A DNA stretch of 36,677 nt from Dysgonomonas sp. Marseille-P4677 (GCF_016652235.1 NZ_JAEPKU010000029.1:1-36677), one strand, 5' to 3'. Shown: positions 24,585 to 34,902, numbered from the stretch's first letter. Translations and numbers: made by a program. Notes: generated from the letters alone by a model not told the origin.

Positions 24585-26798
24585 TTACTTTCCTATTGCA
24601 TATCTTAGCCCAACATAGAACTTACGACCCATTGTAGGCCCCCATACCATTGTAGCATCAAAATCGTTGCTGAATGGGTTTTCAGAAGAGATAATAGGGT
24701 TCTTTTGTTTAAAGTCCGTAATATTTTCTGCTCCTACATAAATACTCCAATTACGGAAATTCTTTGTAATCTGAGCATTGAGAATAGTGAAGGAGTCGAA
24801 AGTTGTACTCCATAGAGGATTGACCGCATCCGGAGTGGGCATACGACCACCACCATTAAACTGAGCAGTAAGATCAAAAGCCCATTTTTTCAGTCTGGTC
24901 TCGTACGAACCTGTTACCAGTGCTTTATAGTCGCTGATTAAAGGTTTTTTCATCAATTTACCTCCATATTCAGTTTTAGCGTCAGTCCAGCGATAAGCAC
25001 CTAGAATATTAAAGCCTCTAAATAAAGGATAAGATACTTCTACCTGATAACTATTGGCATACGATTTGTCTTCCAGATTATAGAACTTTACGGCATGAGG
25101 ATCAGAGTCGACATCAGTAACAACCTGATTATCGAAATCGGTCCGATACCATTCTCCGGATATAGTCAGTTCTTCGCCTTTAATTGGAATATGAAAAGAT
25201 ATGCTTGTTCCATAATTCCAAGCTGCTTCCTGACTTAGATTGTCAGCTATCTCTATCTTACGGCTACTTGCTAAATAGTAACTATTCTCAGGCATTACAA
25301 AAACAGTACGATAACCTTTACCAGCCGATGCTCTCATATTGAGCCATTCTACCGGCATATACTTCAAATGTAGGCGAGGTGTTACAAATGTCTTCTTATG
25401 AAGCGAACTATAGTCTGTGCGAAAACCAGCCAGTGCTATAAACTTGTCATCCAAATTGAAAGTATATTGAAGGTAGCCTCCTGTAACAGTTTCTTCGTCC
25501 GGCTGTGAGGCAATAGGTTGAGCCAGGAAGGTTGTTTGATTGTATTTATCCCAATTCATACTAAGTCCCGCACTCAATTGGTGCTTCGGACCAAAACTTG
25601 TTTCATACATTAAAGAAGCATACAAATTATTACCATATACATTATATCGATTGATAGCATATTGAGACTTCTGATCATGATACGAACCGGTAAATATGAG
25701 CGCAATATTCCCATTCCGTTCCTCATCTAATATATAAGAGTTCTTTGTATAAAATTCCCCTCTATTTGCATTAACTGAGATTTGATAAGGATTATCCTTG
25801 TTTATCGAAGATGGAAGCAAGGTATGCATCGTTTGTCCGCTGGTACGATAATCTTGCAAAAAACGGAATCCGAATTGTGAAGCATATTTCCCTGACATAT
25901 AATGCCAACGGTTCATCAAGTTAAATTGATGTTTTTTAGGAGCATCCAGAAAACCATCATCATTATCATCATGCGATGCAGTCTCATTCGAATAATGAAC
26001 AAATACTCCGGTATTCAATTTATCATTCAATATGAATGCCGCGTCAGCATTTGCTTCATATCGTCCGGCATCACTGGCAAAAACATTCAAACTCAACGGG
26101 TCGGCTGTATTAGGCTTCTTATACTCAATATTCATCTGACCTGTTATCGACTCATATCCATTTTTAACTGAAGCCGCACCTTTTGAAATCTGAATACTTT
26201 CCATCCAGGGACCAGGAATATAGTCGAGTCCATAGACAGAAGCCGTACCTCGCAAATTCGGATAATTTTCAGTAAGAGTCTGCACATAGGTCCCTGCCAA
26301 ACCTAGCAATTGGATTTGCTTGGCCCCTGTTACAGCATCACTAAAAGATACATCTACAGAAGGGTTTGTCTCGAAACTCTCTGACAGATTACAACAAGCT
26401 GCTCGATGCAACTCTTTTGTTGTTATCTTCTCTGTATGTAAGAGACTTGTGCGCGACTTAATTGTTCCCGGAGGCGTCTTTTCTATAATCACCTCACCTA
26501 ATTCATTATCTTCATCCAACACAATATTTTGCACATCACTAAAAGTATGTATGTGAACCACTTTATCTTTAAAACCAATATAGTTAATCTCTAACATATG
26601 ATCTTTATGTGGAGTTCCTGCTATTTCGAAGTATCCTTCTTCATTCGTGACTACAGCTGCTTTGGAATTTTCCCAATGTACACTAGCTCCTATTAAAGGT
26701 TGTTTCTGGCTATCAAACACATATCCCTTAAGGATGTCTTTGGCAAGAGTATGTGTAGTAAATAATAGTAAAAATATAGATAGAATTATTGCTTTCAT
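24585..26798 (-). CDS. TonB-dependent outer-membrane receptor with carboxypeptidase-regulatory-like domain
   Basis: The 737-residue protein has a signal peptide (MKAIILSIFLLLFTTHTLA), a CarboxypepD_reg-like beta domain (LKGYVFDSQKQPLIGASVHW, to about residue 100), a plug (SDAVTGAKQIQLLGLAGTYV, SIQISKGAASVKNGYESITG) and a C-terminal beta-barrel ending GRKFYVGLRYAIGK. There is no SusD partner, so it is not a typical glycan-uptake pair. The gene directly upstream on the same strand encodes a Cys-rich membrane-anchored protein, an arrangement I associate with metal (for example copper) uptake or sensing in this phylum; this is inference. An 83-base gap with a perfect 10-bp dyad precedes the start. 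Confidence 0.92.
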   Translation of the reverse strand: MKAIILSIFLLLFTTHTLAKDILKGYVFDSQKQPLIGASVHWENSKAAVVTNEEGYFEIAGTPHKDHMLEINYIGFKDKVVHIHTFSDVQNIVLDEDNELGEVIIEKTPPGTIKSRTSLLHTEKITTKELHRAACCNLSESFETNPSVDVSFSDAVTGAKQIQLLGLAGTYVQTLTENYPNLRGTASVYGLDYIPGPWMESIQISKGAASVKNGYESITGQMNIEYKKPNTADPLSLNVFASDAGRYEANADAAFILNDKLNTGVFVHYSNETASHDDNDDGFLDAPKKHQFNLMNRWHYMSGKYASQFGFRFLQDYRTSGQTMHTLLPSSINKDNPYQISVNANRGEFYTKNSYILDEERNGNIALIFTGSYHDQKSQYAINRYNVYGNNLYASLMYETSFGPKHQLSAGLSMNWDKYNQTTFLAQPIASQPDEETVTGGYLQYTFNLDDKFIALAGFRTDYSSLHKKTFVTPRLHLKYMPVEWLNMRASAGKGYRTVFVMPENSYYLASSRKIEIADNLSQEAAWNYGTSISFHIPIKGEELTISGEWYRTDFDNQVVTDVDSDPHAVKFYNLEDKSYANSYQVEVSYPLFRGFNILGAYRWTDAKTEYGGKLMKKPLISDYKALVTGSYETRLKKWAFDLTAQFNGGGRMPTPDAVNPLWSTTFDSFTILNAQITKNFRNWSIYVGAENITDFKQKNPIISSENPFSNDFDATMVWGPTMGRKFYVGLRYAIGK

Positions 26799-26838
26799 TT
26801 GATTCTGAATAATGTTTATAAATATACAATAAGGTATC

Positions 26839-26863
26839 CTTGTATATCAGACCGATATACAAG
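26839..26863. promoter_or_regulatory. Perfect 10-bp dyad upstream of the TonB receptor
   Basis: CTTGTATATC (26839-26848) and GATATACAAG (26854-26863) form a perfect inverted repeat with a 5-base spacer, 40 bases before the receptor ATG. It could be an operator for a dimeric regulator or an intercistronic hairpin. Confidence 0.5.
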
Positions 26864-26881
26864 ACAAGTATATTTAATGAA

Positions 26882-27352
26882 TCAAATAATAAGTACCCGA
26901 ATAAGAGACAGATATTCTCTCGGGAGTATCTCTGGCGGCGATTTAGAGTTTATAAAGCCATTTGCGCTATCCGTCCTTTGCAGCAAAGTATTTGTAAGTG
27001 CTACATGATAAGAAGCATCTGAAATCCATACAAAAGGAATTATAACATGAGGTCGGAAAGAAGATGCATCTATATCTACAGTTACACGTGAAGCGGAACA
27101 ATGAGGATCTTTTGTATAAGAGACATTATCATAAGTATCTTCTTTTGATACTTTCTCCATAGAACAACAACTCATTACTTCGCTATCGTTCCCATGAGTA
27201 TCTTCAATACAACAGATATGTTGTTGTGTCAAAAAAAGAGTCTGACCACCACATGAAGAACAACAGTAGTCTATAACAGTTACTCCGGCACCCGTGAGAA
27301 ACACAGTAGCAGCAACGATTATAATTATAATTGATTGGCCAAACTTTTTCAT
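26882..27352 (-). CDS. Cys-rich membrane-anchored protein next to the TonB receptor
   Basis: The 156-residue protein has one N-terminal hydrophobic helix (FGQSIIIIIVAATVFLTGAG) and then eight cysteines in 56 residues: C30, C31, C34, C47, C48, C62, C63 and C85, with motifs CCSSC, HICC and SCC and several histidines. The C-terminal half is ordinary. Similar small proteins stand beside TonB receptors and metal-efflux genes in Bacteroidota, so a metal-binding role at the inner membrane facing the periplasm is a reasonable guess. A disulfide-linked structure is the alternative. It is the first gene of a two-gene unit with the receptor, 83 bases apart. Confidence 0.7.
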   Translation of the reverse strand: MKKFGQSIIIIIVAATVFLTGAGVTVIDYCCSSCGGQTLFLTQQHICCIEDTHGNDSEVMSCCSMEKVSKEDTYDNVSYTKDPHCSASRVTVDIDASSFRPHVIIPFVWISDASYHVALTNTLLQRTDSANGFINSKSPPEILPREYLSLIRVLII

Positions 27353-27434
27353 ATCAAGAACAAAGGTAATAGATTAGAAAATACATTCACTTGTTTTAAT
27401 AAAATTTATTTATTACATCAATATTTTTTACACC

Positions 27435-27454
27435 TATTTACTTTATAGTAAATA
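27435..27454 (-). terminator. Possible terminator hairpin after the FAD/Fe-S dehydrogenase gene
   Basis: A perfect 8-bp AT-rich stem TATTTACT / AGTAAATA (27435-27442 and 27447-27454) with a TTAT loop lies 22 bases beyond the stop at 27476. No T-run follows, so it is weak. Confidence 0.3.
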
Positions 27455-27475
27455 CCACATATAGATAATTAATCA

Positions 27476-30301
27476 TCATCTTGTTACCTCATCAATCAAA
27501 TAAAATATAGACTTGAAATTAATGTCACTGTACTCACTCATTCCTATTTCGCACGTACGGCTTGTTGAATACCCATCTTCACAATCAGCAGGTATCTGTT
27601 CATTCAGATGACGCTGTCCATGAGCATTGAGTTCCGGATAAGTAAATCCCCTGTCTCCGGCAAAGCCACAACAATTACTTTCTACTAAAGTAACTTCTTT
27701 CGAACACATTTCGGCCAATTGCAACAGTTTCTGTTCCATACCTATTTTCTTTACCGAACAAACAGGAAATACTGCCACTACTTGGCGAGGATGCTTTACT
27801 TCCAATCGAGGCATTACAAAATCGAGCATAAACTCTATTGGATCATATATCTTCAAATCCTTATTATCATTGGCTTCATGAAATGTATAGAAGCAAGGGC
27901 TCATATCGAATAGTACGGGATACTTTCCTCCTTCTGATGCTTTCAACAAAGCGTCTTCCAACTCTTTCGACTTACGCATTCCTTCTTCTTTCAGCCCTTT
28001 ACTGCTGAATGCCATACCACAGCAAAGATTATTTATTCCTTCGGGATAAATAATAGTAAAACCTGCACGCTGAAGTAACTCTTGAGTTTTACGTGTTAGT
28101 TCCACATCCTCATTGTCATATCCTTTCGATTTACCCATCGAACGATTTATGCAAGATGGAAAATAAACTACTTTGTCAGGCTGTCCTTGATTGACTACTG
28201 TTTCTTTTATTTTACGAGCTCCTTGCGGCATATCTTTATTCCATTTTGGAATAGCATTAAAGGAGAGTGTTCTCATTGCCGATGCTAATCCTCCCATAAG
28301 TGTATCGCCCAGTATGGAATGGAAAAAGTGAACAAAATTAAGACCTCCACGTAATATTGAAGTCGCACCGTTCATCCTGTTTCCAATATACGAAGCTACG
28401 CTCTTAGCAGTATCCGAAGCCTCATTATGTCGCAAATCTTTTATAAACTTACCTGTATCTATCTTGACCGGGCAAACCAAACCACAAAGCCCATCGGTGG
28501 CACAAGTCTCATTCGAATAATACTTGGCATCATGCAACATCTGTTTGAGGCGTACTGAATCTTCACCTTGTACTTTCAAACGTGACACTTCACGGGCAAT
28601 AACGATACGCTGCCGAGGAGATAATGTCAATCCTTCCGATACGCAATTCGGCTCACAAAATCCACACTCCATACATTTATCAACTATTTCGTTTACAGCA
28701 GGTAAAGGCTTCAGGTTTTCAAGGTGTATCTTAGGATTTTCATTAATTATTACACCCGGATTTATTAAATGATGTGGGTCAAATATTTTCTTTATTCTGA
28801 GCATTATTTTATAAGCTACCTCCCCCCATTCTTTTTCGACAAAAGGAGCCATATTTCGGCCCGTACCATGTTCGGCTTTAAGAGATCCGTCGAATCTGTT
28901 GACTACAATATCAGCTAATTCATCCATCATATCCGCATAGCGTTGGACTTCACTTGCAGTACTAAAATCCTGAGAAAAGTTCAGATGTAAATTACCTTCA
29001 AGAGCATGACCGAAAAGAACTGCATCGTGATATTCATATTTCTTGAATAATGCCTTTAAAGCTATACATGCCTCAGCCAAACGAGGTACAGGAAAGGCCA
29101 CGTCTTCGATGATACATGTAGTTCCGGTTTTTCTTAAACCGCCAACAGAAGAAAGCAAACCTTTACGCGCTTTCCAGTTGAAATTATATTCCCTTGGGTC
29201 TGATGTAAAAATATATGGTTGGATTGTAGGTATTGTTTCAACAGCTTTACGAATCACTGCTTCTTTCATATCCATATCCGCTTTCTTATTAGCTTGTATT
29301 TCCACTAAAAGCACACAGGCTGTTTCAGGCATTTTACGAAAATAGTCAGGAGCATCCGGATCGTCCTCAACCGAACGGATGGAATCTCTATCTAGTAATT
29401 CTACAGCAGAGACTGGGCTTTCCCGCAGAAAAGGCACTGCCTCACAAGCCAATTCGATAGTTTCAAATATCATCAAAGCACATGCCTTATATTTTTCATC
29501 TATTACAGTATAATATGTTATATCGGATATAAAAGCTAACGTTCCCTCCGAACCTATCATTAAATGCTTGATAATATCAAAAGGGTCTTCATAATCCACT
29601 AATGCATTTAGACTGTATCCCGTAGTATTTTTAATCTTAAATTTTCGTTTTATTCGTTCCGCTAATACTTTATCAGACTTAACATCTTCTCTCAGTTGCT
29701 CTATCCCTTTTAGAATTTCCGGATGGCTCTTAAAAAATGAGTTTTTACTATCTTCATCTGCCGTATCGAGAATAGTGCCATCATAAAGTACAATACGGAT
29801 ATCAGCTATGGTTTTATATGAATTTTGCGCTGTACCGCAACACATTCCACTTGCATTATTTGCAGCTATACCTCCAATCATAGCAGCATTGATCGATGCC
29901 GGATCCGGCCCTATTTTCCGACCGAAAGGTTTCAAATAGATATTCGCCCTTGCTCCGGTTATACCCGGTTGTAATCGTACTTTCAGACCATTATCATCCA
30001 AAATTGTATACTTCCGCCACTCGTGTGTTGCCACCATAAGCACTGAGTCGGTAATTGCCTGTCCCGATAGGCTTGTTCCAGCAGCACGATATGTTACAGG
30101 TATATTTAATTTACCCGTCTGCCGTATCACCTCAACAGCTTCGTCCTCGGTATGTACCTGCACAACTATTTTGGGTATCAGCCGATAAAAACTGGCATCT
30201 GTTCCATAAGCCAGAAGTTGCAACGGGTTCGTTATTATACGTTTGGCCGGAAGTGTTTTCGACAACACTTCTTTTAGTTGCTGGTAATTAGCAGGTAGCA
30301 T
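27476..30301 (-). CDS. FAD-binding and Fe-S oxidoreductase, D-lactate dehydrogenase type
   Basis: The 941-residue protein fuses a GlcD-like flavin part with a GlpC-like iron-sulfur part. The N-terminal FAD (PCMH) domain has VTYRAAGTSLSGQAITDSV and IGPDPASINAAMIGGIAANN. The FAD-oxidase C-terminal domain has FGHALEGNLHLNF and SLKAEHGTGRNMAPFV. Two 4Fe-4S motifs follow at about residue 540 (CMECGFCEPNC) and near 600 (CATDGLCGLVCPV), then CCG-type cysteine domains (NNLCCGMAFSS and ESNCCGFAGDRG). Such fusions oxidise D-lactate or related 2-hydroxy acids and pass electrons to the respiratory chain; the exact substrate is not shown. The 500-base upstream gap holds motif copy C about 130 bases before the start. 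Confidence 0.88.
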   Translation of the reverse strand: MLPANYQQLKEVLSKTLPAKRIITNPLQLLAYGTDASFYRLIPKIVVQVHTEDEAVEVIRQTGKLNIPVTYRAAGTSLSGQAITDSVLMVATHEWRKYTILDDNGLKVRLQPGITGARANIYLKPFGRKIGPDPASINAAMIGGIAANNASGMCCGTAQNSYKTIADIRIVLYDGTILDTADEDSKNSFFKSHPEILKGIEQLREDVKSDKVLAERIKRKFKIKNTTGYSLNALVDYEDPFDIIKHLMIGSEGTLAFISDITYYTVIDEKYKACALMIFETIELACEAVPFLRESPVSAVELLDRDSIRSVEDDPDAPDYFRKMPETACVLLVEIQANKKADMDMKEAVIRKAVETIPTIQPYIFTSDPREYNFNWKARKGLLSSVGGLRKTGTTCIIEDVAFPVPRLAEACIALKALFKKYEYHDAVLFGHALEGNLHLNFSQDFSTASEVQRYADMMDELADIVVNRFDGSLKAEHGTGRNMAPFVEKEWGEVAYKIMLRIKKIFDPHHLINPGVIINENPKIHLENLKPLPAVNEIVDKCMECGFCEPNCVSEGLTLSPRQRIVIAREVSRLKVQGEDSVRLKQMLHDAKYYSNETCATDGLCGLVCPVKIDTGKFIKDLRHNEASDTAKSVASYIGNRMNGATSILRGGLNFVHFFHSILGDTLMGGLASAMRTLSFNAIPKWNKDMPQGARKIKETVVNQGQPDKVVYFPSCINRSMGKSKGYDNEDVELTRKTQELLQRAGFTIIYPEGINNLCCGMAFSSKGLKEEGMRKSKELEDALLKASEGGKYPVLFDMSPCFYTFHEANDNKDLKIYDPIEFMLDFVMPRLEVKHPRQVVAVFPVCSVKKIGMEQKLLQLAEMCSKEVTLVESNCCGFAGDRGFTYPELNAHGQRHLNEQIPADCEDGYSTSRTCEIGMSEYSDINFKSIFYLIDEVTR

Positions 30302-30431
30302 AACATTCTCTTTTTAGTTAATCTTAATAGACGAAATAAAACAAATGCAAGTTATAAAACATATCCGAGATTCTATTATTTTGACGAATTATAGTTTCCA
30401 ACAATACAAGCAACATCAAATAGCTTTTTCT

Positions 30432-30453
30432 AAAAAGGTGACAAAAGTGACAC
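30432..30453 (-). repeat. Recurring upstream motif, copy C
   Basis: Read on the minus strand, it contains TGTCACTTTTGTCACC followed by a T-run, identical over about 20 bases to copy B near mntH. It lies 130 bases upstream of the dehydrogenase start and in the same orientation as that gene, which is also how copies A and B sit relative to theirs. Confidence 0.5.
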
Positions 30454-30729
30454 TTTTCGACAAAAAATAAAATAACAAGTTATTGTTACCTTTATTAGTC
30501 TGCTTTTATCTGTTCAATATAGATAAAGAATAATATATTTTATATTCGGTTATCCTGAGCTTAAAAAAGTCTACCCCCTATATAAGAATAAAAGGGCATT
30601 TCCCTTTACACCATGACACAAAGAGTATTTGTTATACGAAATTGCTAAATATAAAAATAAGAACGCCCCTACATTATCTAAAAGCGAGAAATTCCACCCT
30701 ATTAATTCTATAAATACAAGAAAAAAGAG
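30454..30729. other. Rest of the long gap between the divergent dehydrogenase and eno genes
   Basis: The 500-base gap (30302-30801) is AT-rich and holds motif copy C, the eno -7 box and a small hairpin AAAGGG/CCCTTT (30591-30607). I see no convincing coding sequence. A 64-codon hydrophobic minus-strand frame at 30571-30765 overlaps the eno promoter and has no similarity that I recognise. Confidence 0.4.
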
Positions 30730-30737
30730 TATTTTTG
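30730..30737 (+). promoter_or_regulatory. Putative -7 box for eno
   Basis: TATTTTTG matches TAnnTTTG, 64 bases before the eno ATG. The predicted leader of about 57 bases is A-rich, as in highly expressed Bacteroidota genes. Confidence 0.5.
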
Positions 30738-30750
30738 TTGGTCTCAATAG

Positions 30751-32097
<1,347 letters not shown>

Positions 32098-32123
32098 GAA
32101 TTATTTTTCTTAATATATATGAA

Positions 32124-32159
32124 AAGCCGGTACTCTTCAGAGTATCGGCTTCTTGTTTT
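32124..32159 (+). terminator. Rho-independent terminator after eno
   Basis: A 12-bp stem with one G-T pair (AAGCCGGTACTC / GAGTATCGGCTT, 32124-32135 and 32140-32151) has a TTCA tetraloop and is followed by CTTGTTTTA. It lies 26 bases after the eno stop. Confidence 0.8.
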
Positions 32160-32215
32160 ATGGAGATATCCTTATCTTTACAGAGAACAGCAACAAGGTG
32201 ATATAAATTGAAATC

Positions 32216-33250
32216 ATGAAACGTGTAAATATTATTATACTATCATTCTTATTCTTCGGCATCTGCAATTCAATATTTTCTCAAAACGATAAAGATTCTC
32301 CCCGTGATGGAGAAGGGATACATTCTTTTTTAAAAAGGAACAACCGTATCGGAAATAATTATTATGAACAGTTTTTAGAACTGAACAAAAATAAATTGGG
32401 CAAAAGAAATACCTTGCTAAAAGGAGTGACCTATACCCTCCCTTCCATATCAAAAGGAAATAAAGAAGACCAACTCTCTAAAAAGAGTAATAACAAAGAA
32501 AGTAGCCCAATATACATAGAGCCTCTTTTTGGTTCAGCTTATGAGCAATATACCATTAAGTCTAATAAACTTAAAGGTGCTTGCTTCTATCTTTCGAGTG
32601 GACATGGAGGTCCCGATCCGGGAGCTATCGGAAAAGTTGATGGTTACAGCCTACACGAACATGAATATGCTTACGATATCACTTTGCGACTCGCACGTTG
32701 CCTGCAAGAAGAAGGAGCCACGGTACACATTATCATACAAGACACTCAAGATGGTATCCGAGACGATAGATATCTGAGTAATAGCGATCGTGCCACGTGT
32801 ATGGGCGAAACAATACCATTAAATCAACTAAAGAGGTTGGAACAAAGAAGTAATAAAATAAATGATTTAGCAAGAAAAACGAAGGAAAAGTATAAAAGGG
32901 CAGTCTTCATTCATCTAGATAGCAGAAGTCAAAAAAAACAACTTGATGTATTTTTCTATTATGCAAAAAACAGCAGTGGAGGAAAGAAACTAGCTAAAAC
33001 AATGCAGGAAACTTTTGCCAGCCACTACGATAAACACCAACCCAATCGAGGCTTTACAGGTACAGTAAGTATGCGGGAACTATATGTGTTAACCAATACA
33101 ACCCCCGTCGGAATTTATGCAGAACTGGGAAATATCCAAAATAGCTTTGACCAACGGAGATTTCTAGACCCCAATAACCGACAAGCATTAGCTAACTGGA
33201 TGTGCAGAGGATTTATAAAAGATTATGACAATTGGAAAAAAGGAAGGTAA
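32216..33250 (+). CDS. Exported N-acetylmuramoyl-L-alanine amidase (Amidase_3) with LysM-like N-terminus
   Basis: The 344-residue protein has a signal peptide (MKRVNIIILSFLFFGICNSIFSQ). Residues 33-77 look like a divergent LysM repeat (GEGIHSFLKRNNRI...FLELNK...LLKGVTYTLP). The Amidase_3 domain follows: H130 in SSGHGGPDPGAIG and E150 in LHEHEYAYD as likely zinc ligands, H233 in VFIHLDSR as the third, and E303 in GIYAELGNIQNSFDQ as the probable catalytic acid. The usual H-x-N-S/A after the third ligand is HLDSR here, a small oddity. It would cut the bond between MurNAc and L-Ala in the periplasm, during growth or cell separation. It stands alone after the eno terminator. Confidence 0.85.
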   Translation: MKRVNIIILSFLFFGICNSIFSQNDKDSPRDGEGIHSFLKRNNRIGNNYYEQFLELNKNKLGKRNTLLKGVTYTLPSISKGNKEDQLSKKSNNKESSPIYIEPLFGSAYEQYTIKSNKLKGACFYLSSGHGGPDPGAIGKVDGYSLHEHEYAYDITLRLARCLQEEGATVHIIIQDTQDGIRDDRYLSNSDRATCMGETIPLNQLKRLEQRSNKINDLARKTKEKYKRAVFIHLDSRSQKKQLDVFFYYAKNSSGGKKLAKTMQETFASHYDKHQPNRGFTGTVSMRELYVLTNTTPVGIYAELGNIQNSFDQRRFLDPNNRQALANWMCRGFIKDYDNWKKGR

Positions 33251-33278
33251 ACTTCCTATGCGCACAAAGATTGTATTC

Positions 33279-33974
33279 TCAATAATCTGAACAGCCAAAT
33301 AGTTTATCATTTAAAGCTTGTCCTAAATTTCTATAAAAAGGATAAGTTTCATATGATATCAATGTCTTATCCTGTGCGTCAATCTCAAATTCTTCAATTT
33401 CAATATTTCTGAATCCCTTTTGTTTAACTATTCTCCAAATAAACTTATCGAGTTGAGCATGATAGTATAATCTATTACTCCTCGTATCTTTCGATTTATA
33501 TTGAGAATATGTTTTGGCAATCTCTTTAGCTTCCTTTTCTGAAATTAGTTTAGTATCATATAACGAATAAATCTTTTTTAAAAGCTCAAAATCTATAGGT
33601 TTTGTAATACTATATATACTGTCAAAGTATATTTCATACCCAGAAGAATATCTAGTGGTATATTTGTAAACATTTTTGAAACCAATCTTTTGACCATCCA
33701 AGTTGTAAAAATCATAAAGGACCTTGCCTCCTTTATTATATTGGGAGTGAGGAATTATTTCATTAGCTGACAACAATAATTCATCAGCAATGTAATAATC
33801 TTCTGTAGCAAAAACAAACTTAAAAGCCTTGTCAAAATCAAAGCCTATATTCTGCTGAAAAAGGCTATCACTCGCTTCCCTGCATTTATTATTCTTTACA
33901 AGATATGTTTTTTGAGAGAATAAACTAATTGCTATGATAAAAATACCAGCTAATAAGAGTAGTCGTTTTTTCAT
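33279..33974 (-). CDS. Exported protein of unknown function
   Basis: From ATG 33974 the product has 231 residues with a signal peptide (MKKRLLLLAGIFIIAISLFSQ). The open frame extends 19 codons further up, but those residues precede an obvious signal and span the promoter box. The mature part is rich in Tyr, Lys and Asp (KVLYDFYNLDGQKIGFKNVY, YSSGYEIYFDSIYSITKPID) with no recognised domain. A -7 box lies 30 bases upstream. It converges with the amidase gene, 28 bases between stops, and no terminator is obvious there. Function unknown. Confidence 0.65.
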   Translation of the reverse strand: MKKRLLLLAGIFIIAISLFSQKTYLVKNNKCREASDSLFQQNIGFDFDKAFKFVFATEDYYIADELLLSANEIIPHSQYNKGGKVLYDFYNLDGQKIGFKNVYKYTTRYSSGYEIYFDSIYSITKPIDFELLKKIYSLYDTKLISEKEAKEIAKTYSQYKSKDTRSNRLYYHAQLDKFIWRIVKQKGFRNIEIEEFEIDAQDKTLISYETYPFYRNLGQALNDKLFGCSDY

Positions 33975-34003
33975 GTCTTTAGGTCTTTTAGTAAGAATAC
34001 AAA

Positions 34004-34011
34004 CAAATATA
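34004..34011 (-). promoter_or_regulatory. Putative -7 box for the unknown exported gene
   Basis: TATATTTG on the minus strand matches TAnnTTTG, 30 bases before ATG 33974, and rules against the longer frame that starts at 34031. A perfect 10-bp inverted repeat (34011-34020 with 34042-34051) lies immediately upstream. Confidence 0.45.
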
Positions 34012-34157
34012 AAAAATGATTTTATAATCAAATCAGTCTATATCATTTTTTTTTACTTTATCTATATCAAGAATTTAATATGGAAAAGATATAATTTCGA
34101 CTTAGCCTCTGTTAAACCAAAATAAACTCGTACCTTCTCTATGTTTAAATAGTTTTG

Positions 34158-34165
34158 TATATTTG
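34158..34165 (+). promoter_or_regulatory. Putative -7 box for the PepE-like gene
   Basis: TATATTTG matches TAnnTTTG, 18 bases before ATG 34183. It overlaps the GTG at 34165 that opens the longest frame, so that GTG is unlikely to be the start. Confidence 0.45.
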
Positions 34166-34182
34166 TGAAAAAAGTTATTATT

Positions 34183-34890
34183 ATGAGGTTACTACTAATC
34201 AGCAATTCTACCAATCCGGGAGAAGCATATTTAAATTACCCAAAAGAAAACATTAAAGAATTCTTAGGGGAGAAACATATCAAAGCTTTATTTATCCCTT
34301 ATGCTGCCGTAACTTTCTCGTATGACGAATATGAGGAAAAAGTAAATAACCGTTTTAAGGATATAGACCATAGTGTAATAGGCATTCATCACTTCAATAA
34401 TCCTGTAAAAGCAGTGGAAGAAACTGAAGCTATTATTGTTGGCGGAGGAAATACATGGAAACTGGTACGCACAATGAGAGATAATGGACTCATTGAAGCT
34501 ATCCGGAAGAAAGTAGAGACCGGGACTCCATATATTGGCTGGAGTGCTGGATCGAATGTAGCATGTCCTACTCTACGTACTACTAACGATATGCCAATTA
34601 TTGACCCTAAGGGATTTGATGTAATTGATCTTGTCCCTTTTCAAATAAATCCTCATTATCTTGATGTACACCCTCAAGGCCATGGAGGTGAAACAAGAGA
34701 AGACCGCATTAACGAATTCATCGCCGAAAACAAGGATTTATATGTTGTAGGGCTTCGTGAAGGAACAATGTTAAATCTCGAAAATGAAAGTCTAAAATTA
34801 ATAGGTAAGAAATCGGCCCGTATATTCAAGTATGGACAAGAACCAAAAGAACTTGAAGAAAAAGATGATTTCAATTTTCTTTTGAAATAA
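34183..34890 (+). CDS. pepE: Peptidase E-like (alpha-aspartyl dipeptidase, family S51)
   Basis: PepE hydrolyses dipeptides with an N-terminal aspartate in the cytoplasm. The start MRLLLISNSTNPGEAYL aligns with the N-terminus of the enterobacterial enzyme, so ATG 34183 is chosen (235 residues, close to 229 in Salmonella). The nucleophile elbow is GWSAGSNVACPT with S121, and H158 in FQINPHYLD is the expected catalytic histidine; in the Salmonella enzyme these are Ser120 and His157. The glycine-rich IIVGGGNTWKL motif is typical of the glutamine-amidotransferase-like fold. The gene is single, with its own promoter box, and converges on the Sfp-type gene (20 bases between stops). Confidence 0.93.
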   Translation: MRLLLISNSTNPGEAYLNYPKENIKEFLGEKHIKALFIPYAAVTFSYDEYEEKVNNRFKDIDHSVIGIHHFNNPVKAVEETEAIIVGGGNTWKLVRTMRDNGLIEAIRKKVETGTPYIGWSAGSNVACPTLRTTNDMPIIDPKGFDVIDLVPFQINPHYLDVHPQGHGGETREDRINEFIAENKDLYVVGLREGTMLNLENESLKLIGKKSARIFKYGQEPKELEEKDDFNFLLK

Positions 34891-34902
34891 ATATAATTAT
34901 GT

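Noticed and set aside
34165-34182. GTG start for the PepE-like gene
   Set aside because: The GTG overlaps the -7 box, and the family N-terminus aligns with ATG 34183.
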